From NCBI GenBank assembly GCA_963710405.1, contig CAVQAP010000022.1:186001-250000 (forward strand): a DNA stretch of 64,000 nucleotides, written 5' to 3'. This document shows positions 57,489 through 64,000 of the stretch, in pieces (positions within the stretch are counted from its first letter, which is position 1; each line of letters starts with the position of its first letter). Below the pieces are notes generated by a model. That model ran no database searches and was not told where the DNA came from. It saw only the letters and a program-made list of their open reading frames with translations. The position numbers were made by a program, and so were the translations under genes. This DNA is from Bog-366 sp963710405. GTDB taxonomy: Bacteria > Acidobacteriota > Terriglobia > UBA7540.

Positions 57489-60185
57489 TTAGAAAGCGAC
57501 GCCTAACTCCGCCCGGTAGGTGCGTGGTGCAACGAAGTGCGTCCCGGAGCAGGTTGACAGGAAATTGAACAGCGCATATTTGTTCGTGAGGTTCAAAGCG
57601 TCCAAGCGCAAGGTCCAGCGCAGGCGGTCGGTGTGGAAGAGGTTATCGCTCCCCACGCCGAGGTTGAACAGGTTGCGCCCACGGATACGCGGGGGATTCG
57701 TGTCGTCATTTTCCGTGCCGGGTGCCGGGATACTTACCAGTTTTGTTCCCCAGTTTGAAGAAGGATTGCAGGTCGTGATTCCGTTCCAGGGCGTCGCCAC
57801 CTGATTACCGCAATAGAACTCAATTTGGGCTTGCTGGTCGGCGGTCAACCCCAGCACGCTGGGGAGGTCCGGAACGGCGCCCGCCACGATGCCGCTGTCG
57901 TAGCGCCAAGTAAACGCCACCCACGGTCCATTCTTTTTCAACTGATACTGAAGGTAAGTTGTGCTCTGGAAGTTTTGGTCGTGGTCGATGCGCAGGACGC
58001 CGACATTTATGGGAGCGCTGAAAATCAAACCGCCGTTCTCCGGGCCGAAGACGCGGGCCGACGTATGCCCCATATTAACGTAGCCGGACAGGCGCTTGTA
58101 TTGACGAAGGGACAACCGCGAGGATAAGCCCTCCATCTTGGAACGGTCCCACTCGATGGGAAAGAAGATGGCGGTGGTAAAAAGATTGTCCAAGTCAAAG
58201 GCGTTGTGCGTGAACTTCCAGAAGTAGTCGCCATCGAACACAAAATGTGAGCCCAGAGCCTGTTCCAGGCCGGCGTTGTACATGTTGCGAATTCCAGGTA
58301 CAAGCGGCACGCTCCCATACGCGCCGAAAACATTGGTCGCTAGGCCGCCCGCGCCCGTGGCGCTGGAGAGCACCAGGTTCTCGTTGAGGGGGGTCTCATA
58401 GGTGTGCGAATAAGCCACCCGGATAACGCTCCCCGTGGGAGCAAAGTGATAGGACAGACCCATCCGAGGTTCCGGTTGCCAACCGCGGCTGATACCGTCA
58501 TAGTTGTCAATCCGTAACCCGGGGTTCAGTGTCCAGTCCCCGAGACGAATGCTATCCTGGGCGTAGAAGGCCTCCTCCCTGATATCCGCGTGGCCATGAA
58601 ACCCAAATAAACTGCCCCCGCGCGTCAGGTCATACGGCACCAAGCCCGGCTTGAAACCACCATTGTAAGTACCTCCCTGGTCGAGTGTAAGATTCGATGT
58701 CAGTCCCAGGGCCGCGCAGTCGGCGGGATCGGTCGGGGTGGGGTTGGTGTCTGGGCTTCCATCGGGATTGAAGCAAGGAGGATTGTAAGTGGGGTCTGTG
58801 ATCCCGAGGCTGAAGTGCTCCGTCAGCAAGGTGTGGGTCAACTGGGCGCCGATCTTGGCGTTGTGGCGCCGCCCATGCGTATAATTGAAATCCGCCTTCA
58901 GACCGAGGTTGGTTAACGTCCTGTTCTGCGCCACGGTGTCGGGTTGGTCCGCCCAGAAATTTCGGCTCGGGTAGTAGTTGACATAGTCCTCGCGCGCGAA
59001 TGCGTTCACCGCCAAAGTGGCATTGGGCCCAAACACTCGAACCCATCCCGGGGCGAGGTTGTAGCCTCGCACCATTTGCACCTGGTCCTGCCCGGAGGCC
59101 ACCTCGGGATAAGTGTTCGGAACCTGGAACCAGTTCCTTGCTGCCATGACGTTGAGATGGAACATATTGTTGGCGCTGGGCTGGTAGTCGGTTCGGGAAA
59201 AGATGTTCTCATTGTTGCCGATATCGTGGAAGGCTGTGTGTTCGGGGGTGTCCATGAAACGGCCGGAGCGGGTAGTATTCTCCGCGAAGAATTGCCCCCA
59301 CTTACTGCCACCGAAACCCAAATCTCCTTTCTCACCAATGGTCCCGAAAGAGCCGTATTCGGCGGAAAAACTGCCATGCGGCTTCTGTCCGAGCCCCGAG
59401 CGAGTAACCGCAGTTACCACGAGCGAGGTCTTATCGCCGTACTCGGCAGGGGTTCCTCCATAAACCGCTTCCACGGACTCAATAGCGTTCAGCGGAATCT
59501 GCGTCGAGAAGAGGTTGCCTTGCTGGTCGGTGATGGGTTGGTTGTCAACGGAAAGACTCATTTGGGCGTGATCGCCAAGTGAGTGGAAGAAGCCATCCGA
59601 ATCGGCTACCACGGCGGGAGTAGCAAGGGTGATGATGTCACTGAGTCCGGAGGCGATGGAAGTCGTCGGCATCTTTGAAAACATGGCGCTATCGGCGTCG
59701 GAGTGCGCCGGAGGTGTGGTTTCGACCAAGGGAGCCTCGGCCTTCACTGTAACCTCAGTGCGTTGCGCCTTTAAACCCAAGCGAATTTCGAGGCTCCGAG
59801 GCACCTCGCTCCGAACCGTTAGGTCTTGATGGTGATGCTGGAAGCCGGCAGCATCGACCTCGAAGTGGTAGACATTTGGGGGGATATTCGTGAACTGAAA
59901 CTCGCCGGAGGCTGAGGTTACGGCCTCCCGCTGGTACATGGTCAGGTCGTTGAACAGGCTCACGCGTGCGTTGGCGATAGGGGCGCCGCTGGGATCAGTG
60001 ACCTTTCCGCCGATAGTTCCGGCAGTGCCAAGAGACTGGCCAAATGCGCAGGGCCCAGCGATGGAAAGTGAGGTGCCAAGAAAAAGAAATGCCAGCGCTA
60101 GTCGTTGCAGGGCAGAGTTGCGGGTCTGCCTGCCACTCAAATTCGAAATACAAGTAAGATGATAGAAAATATGAAGCAAATTCAT
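57489..60185 (-). CDS. TonB-dependent receptor, Oar-like
   Basis: 898 residues. The ATG at 60185 has GAGGAG at 8 nt. Signal peptide (LALAFLFLGTSLSIAGPCAFGQ), then a carboxypeptidase-regulatory-like domain (GTIGGKVTDPSGAPIANARVSL to ...EIRLGLKAQRTEVTV in parts, about 55-150), a plug domain (DNQPITDQQGNLFSTQIPLNAIESV in parts; GGTPAEYGDKTSLVV) and a beta-barrel ending in aromatic F. Outer-membrane active uptake, energised by TonB; substrate unknown. No TonB box is obvious. A small His/Cys protein is encoded directly upstream, which suggests a metal or metal-complex substrate. Confidence 0.92.
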   Translation of the reverse strand: MNLLHIFYHLTCISNLSGRQTRNSALQRLALAFLFLGTSLSIAGPCAFGQSLGTAGTIGGKVTDPSGAPIANARVSLFNDLTMYQREAVTSASGEFQFTNIPPNVYHFEVDAAGFQHHHQDLTVRSEVPRSLEIRLGLKAQRTEVTVKAEAPLVETTPPAHSDADSAMFSKMPTTSIASGLSDIITLATPAVVADSDGFFHSLGDHAQMSLSVDNQPITDQQGNLFSTQIPLNAIESVEAVYGGTPAEYGDKTSLVVTAVTRSGLGQKPHGSFSAEYGSFGTIGEKGDLGFGGSKWGQFFAENTTRSGRFMDTPEHTAFHDIGNNENIFSRTDYQPSANNMFHLNVMAARNWFQVPNTYPEVASGQDQVQMVRGYNLAPGWVRVFGPNATLAVNAFAREDYVNYYPSRNFWADQPDTVAQNRTLTNLGLKADFNYTHGRRHNAKIGAQLTHTLLTEHFSLGITDPTYNPPCFNPDGSPDTNPTPTDPADCAALGLTSNLTLDQGGTYNGGFKPGLVPYDLTRGGSLFGFHGHADIREEAFYAQDSIRLGDWTLNPGLRIDNYDGISRGWQPEPRMGLSYHFAPTGSVIRVAYSHTYETPLNENLVLSSATGAGGLATNVFGAYGSVPLVPGIRNMYNAGLEQALGSHFVFDGDYFWKFTHNAFDLDNLFTTAIFFPIEWDRSKMEGLSSRLSLRQYKRLSGYVNMGHTSARVFGPENGGLIFSAPINVGVLRIDHDQNFQSTTYLQYQLKKNGPWVAFTWRYDSGIVAGAVPDLPSVLGLTADQQAQIEFYCGNQVATPWNGITTCNPSSNWGTKLVSIPAPGTENDDTNPPRIRGRNLFNLGVGSDNLFHTDRLRWTLRLDALNLTNKYALFNFLSTCSGTHFVAPRTYRAELGVAF

Positions 60186-60246
60186 TGCAGCTCTCCTCAA
60201 TGATGAGTTTTGGGTCGCGGACTGCGACAAAATGGATTTGGAATAC

Positions 60247-60612
60247 TTAGGAGAGGGGAGGAGCGCGTGAGGAAAGGCGGGAAGGCAATAAACGAGCGAA
60301 TTTGCACGCTTCAGTTGCGGGGAGTGCCGAGGCTATGAAGCCTCTCGACGGTAAGTGTGCCGGACTGGCAAGCTGGACAGCTCCCTGGCGGCACACCAGA
60401 CATGCATCGCAAACCGCATCGGGCTTGGGGGATGCCTTACTTTGTGTCAGTTGCGCCGTAACTTGCCCTTGCCTCCCAGAGAGGCCAAACTGGGCCCCGT
60501 GGTGGTGCAACTCCACCACAAACAAGAGGTGGATCTGCGCCAAAAGGGCAGTCCCTACAAGGACCGCGCGTAGTTTGCGATTATGGGATAATCTGCGACA
60601 GCTCAAGGCCAC
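60247..60612 (-). CDS. Small membrane protein with His and Cys clusters
   Basis: 121 residues from a GTG start at 60612. One hydrophobic helix (AVLVGTALLAQIHLLFVVEL, about 16-35) runs straight into HHHG, and the periplasmic part has CDACLVCRQG (about 68-77). It resembles the small DUF2946-like proteins found near metal exporters and TonB receptors. It ends 62 bp before the receptor start on the same strand, so co-transcription is likely. Possible metal-binding accessory; inferred. Confidence 0.62.
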   Translation of the reverse strand: MALSCRRLSHNRKLRAVLVGTALLAQIHLLFVVELHHHGAQFGLSGRQGQVTAQLTQSKASPKPDAVCDACLVCRQGAVQLASPAHLPSRGFIASALPATEACKFARLLPSRLSSRAPPLS

Positions 60613-61023
60613 TCTGATTTCGTGAAATTCCCCAGTCGGATTTGGGAAGTCGTTCGAAACCGGGGGAAAACCTCCGACCTAATGTCCGAATCATTGAGTC
60701 CAAGGAATACGCTCTGCCGATGGAGCACTTTGCGCTCCAAACTTACTCCATCCTCCGACCATACCGGCGCGATATCGGGGGATCAATTCATGCCAATGTA
60801 CAATACCATCGGCGGGACCTCGCGCTAAGGCCAGAACAATCGATGGCCGACTGGCATATAACCTGCCTCCGCTTCTTTCAGGTGAGTGAGGAAGACCAGT
60901 GCAGTAATCCGTCGGATTCACGTCGCCTGTTTGGTGACGGGGGGGTGGCCCAAGTCCCCATATGATTTCGCCCAATTCCCTGCGTCACCAGCGTACAAAG
61001 CAAGCGATCTTCAGGAGCGCCGA
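60613..61023. other. Divergent intergenic region, no gene seen
   Basis: About 410 bp separating the receptor unit (leftward) and the TPR gene (rightward); presumably carries both promoters, but no good hexamer pair was found. Confidence 0.4.
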
Positions 61024-62343
61024 ATGCGAAACCTCATCGCGTGGTCATTCTGTTTGATTGCGGTACCTGGCGTGTTGTTCGGGCAGCCGACCCAATGGAA
61101 CAGCACCCTCACTGCCGCGCAGAGGGCTTACGGCCAAGGGCAATACCGCGAAGCGGAGTCGCAGTTTGTGCAGGCGGAAAAGGAAGCGGAGTCATTCGGA
61201 CACTATGATCATCGATTGGCCATGACGCTGAACAACCTTGCCGGACTCTATCTGCGTGAGGCCAAATACGCTGAGGCGGAGCCCCTTTTCCAACGCGCCC
61301 TGGAAATCTGGGAGAAGGACAAGGACCCGGCAACCACTGATCGGGCCACTACGCTGAATAATTTGGCGGTCTTGTACACACACCAAGGCCGATATGGGGA
61401 GGCCGAAGCGCTTTTCCGACAGTGCCTCGCCCTGCGCGAGAAAACCCTGGGTCCGGACCATCCCGAAGTAGCTAACGTCTTGAACAACTTGGGGGAACTC
61501 TACTGGGAGCAGGGCAAGTTCGGGGAAGCCGAACTGCTTTACAAGAGGGCTGTCTTCATTGAGGAAAAAACCTTAGGTCCGGGCGATCCCCAAATTGCGA
61601 CCAGCCTCAATAACCTGGCAGCCCTGTATATGCGTCAAGGCAAATACGCAGAGGGCGAATCGGTTTTTAGGCGGGCACTGTCCATCCGGCAAGCCGCCCT
61701 GGGCCCCGAGCATCCGGATGTGGCTGAATCCCTCAACAACCTGGCGGCCCTGTACAGTGTTGAGAAGCGTTATTCCGAGGCTGAGCCGTTGTACGTACGC
61801 TCGCTCAGCATCGCGGAAAAATCCTTGGGACCGGACCACCCCAACGTCGCCTCCGGCCTCAACAATCTGGCAGAGCTTTATCGCTCGGAAAAGAAGTACG
61901 CGGAGGCCGAGCCCCTTTTCCGGCGCGCGCTTTCCATCCGGGAGAAGGCGTTGGGACCGGACCATCCCGGCGTGGCTCAGAGTCTTGACAATCTTGCCGG
62001 ACTACTCCTCTTGAACTGCAACCAAGTCAACGTGGATTTGCTTTACCTGCGAGCCCTTGCGATCAGAGAGAAAGTGTATGGACCCGGGAGTCCCCAGGTG
62101 GTGGCATCCTTGAGTGACTTGGGCGTTGCCTATACCGATGAGGGAAAGTTCTCGGAAGCGGAACGTGTGTTTTCCCGCGCCTTGACGATTGATGCCCAGC
62201 AGCCGAATCCGGACGTTCCCACCTTGGCGACGGTGTATGCCAACATGGCCAATCTCTACCGGCGCGAGGGGAAGCGCCGAAAGGCCGGAAAGATGGCCGC
62301 CAAGGCCGCGGCGCTCCAGGACTCGGAAGAATCTCCCGGCTAG
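61024..62343 (+). CDS. Secreted TPR protein (kinesin-light-chain-type repeats)
   Basis: 439 residues. CAGGAG stands 7-8 nt before the ATG at 61024. Signal peptide NLIAWSFCLIAVPGVLFGQ. Then about nine 42-residue TPR_12-type repeats of the form LNNLAALYxxQGKYAEAEPLFxRALSIREKxLGPDHP (in parts, about 55-420). Periplasmic protein-protein scaffold. One repeat near residue 330 is altered (GLLLLNCNQVNVDLLYLRAL), which breaks the regular pattern. Confidence 0.88.
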   Translation: MRNLIAWSFCLIAVPGVLFGQPTQWNSTLTAAQRAYGQGQYREAESQFVQAEKEAESFGHYDHRLAMTLNNLAGLYLREAKYAEAEPLFQRALEIWEKDKDPATTDRATTLNNLAVLYTHQGRYGEAEALFRQCLALREKTLGPDHPEVANVLNNLGELYWEQGKFGEAELLYKRAVFIEEKTLGPGDPQIATSLNNLAALYMRQGKYAEGESVFRRALSIRQAALGPEHPDVAESLNNLAALYSVEKRYSEAEPLYVRSLSIAEKSLGPDHPNVASGLNNLAELYRSEKKYAEAEPLFRRALSIREKALGPDHPGVAQSLDNLAGLLLLNCNQVNVDLLYLRALAIREKVYGPGSPQVVASLSDLGVAYTDEGKFSEAERVFSRALTIDAQQPNPDVPTLATVYANMANLYRREGKRRKAGKMAAKAAALQDSEESPG

Positions 62344-62529
62344 GCCATAACATCCAAATTCTTAAGCGCGCTGACGCGGCTCGGTATGGCTGTAGAGTTA
62401 CGGTTTGCCGTGCCATCGAGTTCCTACGTTTTCAGCCGCAGAGCCGCTCTGCCGTATAGTAGAGGGACAAGTATTCCCTCCGCTTTGTGCAGTGCAGACC
62501 TTACGGCGGTCGAGGTTCCCTCGTTACGA
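62344..62529. other. Convergent gap, no feature seen
   Basis: Between the TPR gene and the surface-protein gene; no clear terminator found. Confidence 0.4.
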
Positions 62530-64000
62530 TCAACTCACGGTCAACGTAAGCGTCACGTTATGGCTCAGGGCAGAAGATCCCGACCCCGTGGTGCCCGTCA
62601 CCGTCAGCGAGTAGGTTCCGGCGGGTGTGCCGGGATTCGATGTCGTGCCGCCGCCCGAACCTCCACCGCCGCACCCTGCCAGTGCGAGAGTCAGCAACAA
62701 TCCCGCGGCGAGTGGGAGGATGGGGGATTGCCACCGGCTTACGCCCGGCTGGTTCCGGCGAGTGATGGCCAAGGCCATCGTCGCCAGCGCCAAGGCGAGC
62801 ATCAACAGACCTCTGAGGCCCGGCAGTAGGGGTGTCGGAGGAACCGGCCGAGAGCGTGGCGTACCGGCCGAAGGGGCAGTCGTGGTAACCGTGACGGTGA
62901 CGGTGGTGGGAGAGCTTCCCGCCGTGGCCGGGTTCGGCGAAACCGTGCAGGTAGCTTCGGAGGGAGCCCCGGTGCAGCTAAAGCTCACGCTCCCGGACAA
63001 TCCCCCTTCGCCGCCCACGCTTAAACTGTAAGTGGCCGGTGAACCGGGCGCGACGGTGGCCGAGGCCGAGGAACCGGAGGGCGTGGTGATGGTATAGTCC
63101 TGCCCCGTGCCGCTCAGGCTCACCGTCTGTGTGCTGCCTTCCGTACCGTTGCTGTTGTCCGTGATGGTCAGGGTACCTTCGAGGGAACCGGCGCCGAGGG
63201 GCGAGAAGGTCACGTTGATGGTGCAGGAACCGCCGGCAGCTACGCTGGTGCCGCAATTGTTGGTCTGCGCGAAATTCCCGGTGAGGGCAATACTGGCCAC
63301 CGCCAGCGCCGCGCTCCCGGCGTTGGCGAGCGTCACGGCTTGCCCGGTGCTGGTGGAGTTGACCGCGAGAGCCGCGAAAGTAAGTGTGGCGGGAGAAACC
63401 CCGGCGATCGGCAAGGACCCGAAGGTGTACGTGGCGGTGGCCACGGCGCTGGTGGCATAGCCGCCGGCCGTCGCAATCGCCTCAATCGTTTCCGTGGAAT
63501 TGACCGTAATCGTGCCCGTGTATTGGGTGGAACTCGTCGTGGGCGTCGTGTCATTGGTGGTGTAGTAGATCGTAGCCCCCGTCGTGGTATCGGAGATCGT
63601 CACCGTCTGCGGCGAACTGTAGTTCCCTGCCGGAACTGAGAATGTTGGCGTCGCCGCCGGCGACAGGCCGAACTTGCTAACGAAAGCATCTGCTTTCCCC
63701 GTCATCGACGTTCTGGAAGGCGCCGGCGGAAATGGGAAAGTTGGACGAGAGGGTCGAGCCCGATACGTACGCGCTGCCCGCAGAATCCAGAGCAACACCG
63801 AAGGCAATGTCCCCGCTGGCGCCACCGAGATAAGTTGAGAACAGTAGCGAGGAGCCCGTGGGGTCAATCTCCGACAAAAATGCGTTAGGGCAATTAAAGC
63901 TGTACTTGGTACTGAATACATTCCCGGTTGAGCAACTGCCCCCTTGAAAATTGCCGGTGGTAGCGTCTGTAGGAAAGTCAACCGAGCCGGTGCCGCCCAC
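62530..64000 (-). CDS. SBBP/Ig-domain surface protein, 5' end off window, frameshifted near 63705
   Basis: The part in the window starts in SBBP-type beta-propeller repeats (FLSEIDPTGSSLLFSTYLGG, FGVALDSAGSAYVSGST). It then changes frame: the first frame ends at a TAG after NVDDGESRCFR, while the next gives TGKADAFVSKFGL, the expected propeller end, if one G near 63705 is removed. After this come a chitobiase-type domain (TPTFSVPAGNYSSPQTVTIS), a choice-of-anchor D domain (FAALAVNSTSTGQAVTLANAG), an Ig-like stretch, a membrane segment (GLLMLALALATMALAI) and a second hydrophobic segment with AGCGGGG. Likely cell-surface protein of Acidobacteria type. Confidence 0.78.
   Translation of the reverse strand, partial: WAAPARLTFLQTLPPAIFKGAVAQPGMYSVPSTALIALTHFCRRLTPRAPRYCSQLISVAPAGTLPSVLLWILRAARTYRARPSRPTFPFPPAPSRTSMTGKADAFVSKFGLSPAATPTFSVPAGNYSSPQTVTISDTTTGATIYYTTNDTTPTTSSTQYTGTITVNSTETIEAIATAGGYATSAVATATYTFGSLPIAGVSPATLTFAALAVNSTSTGQAVTLANAGSAALAVASIALTGNFAQTNNCGTSVAAGGSCTINVTFSPLGAGSLEGTLTITDNSNGTEGSTQTVSLSGTGQDYTITTPSGSSASATVAPGSPATYSLSVGGEGGLSGSVSFSCTGAPSEATCTVSPNPATAGSSPTTVTVTVTTTAPSAGTPRSRPVPPTPLLPGLRGLLMLALALATMALAITRRNQPGVSRWQSPILPLAAGLLLTLALAGCGGGGSGGGTTSNPGTPAGTYSLTVTGTTGSGSSALSHNVTLTLTVS

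Overview
The window looks like a chromosomal segment of a GC-rich, Gram-negative soil-type bacterium, most likely Acidobacteriota or a close relative. This is inferred from a TonB-dependent receptor with an N-terminal carboxypeptidase-regulatory domain (Oar type), lipoprotein GH44 hydrolases with Ig-like domains, an SBBP/choice-of-anchor surface protein, fused multihaem/cytochrome b proteins, and intergenic DNA full of GTAGCG...CGCTAC palindromes. I found no rRNA, tRNA, prophage or transposase gene.

Layout. 1-1.5 kb: iscS-iscR with an IscR-type operator touching the iscR start. 1.9-11.4 kb: two GH44 lipoproteins flank a glyoxylate/glycerate set (beta-hydroxyacid dehydrogenase, SDR, glycerate 2-kinase, GlcG-like protein). 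11.4-16.1 kb: an Ig-domain remnant, a membrane-anchored unknown, MurJ and a zinc-ribbon protein. 16.6-19.4 kb and 27.9-30.1 kb: two large fusions of c-type multihaem domain and membrane cytochrome b (19 and 13 CxxCH), with the same architecture as the quinol-oxidising CbcL of Geobacter. 19.6-27.2 kb: PilZ protein, a TPR protein with a truncated duplicate, three toxin-antitoxin modules (RelE type, ParDE, HEPN-MNT), small unknowns and dense repeats. 30.6-35.6 kb: a PASTA protein, a gene remnant and a type ISP-like DNA methyltransferase. 36.6-42.6 kb: glutamate synthase gltBD. 42.9-45.3 kb: a PD-(D/E)XK nuclease-like protein, PrlF-YhaV and a DUF1841-like protein. 45.5-47.9 kb: a three-gene unit of an ATP-grasp ligase, a degenerate ATP-grasp partner and a Lys/Glu-rich protein, which resembles a graspetide-type RiPP locus. 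48.5-53.7 kb: exported aldose 1-epimerase, PAS-GGDEF-motA-motB, CAP-domain protein. 53.9-64 kb: small unknowns, an HTH protein, a TonB-dependent receptor beside the C-terminal remnant of a second one, a TPR protein and a surface protein running off the right edge.

The most unusual material is the repeat DNA. (i) Many intergenic stretches are degenerate tandem arrays with an exact 7-bp period, found in at least a dozen places with different unit sequences. (ii) GTAGCG-type palindromes are inserted in frame in at least two protein genes (the TPR protein and the DNA methyltransferase), much like Rickettsia palindromic elements. (iii) A 28-bp minisatellite sits between perfect 25-bp inverted repeats. 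(iv) Two MITE-like elements share inverted ends. The Lys/Glu-rich/ATP-grasp locus is the best candidate for an undescribed biochemical system.

Three genes (the 19-haem cytochrome, gltD and the right-edge surface protein) each need a single-base frameshift to restore the family sequence. Because gltD is normally essential for ammonia assimilation, some or all of these may be assembly indels rather than true mutations.
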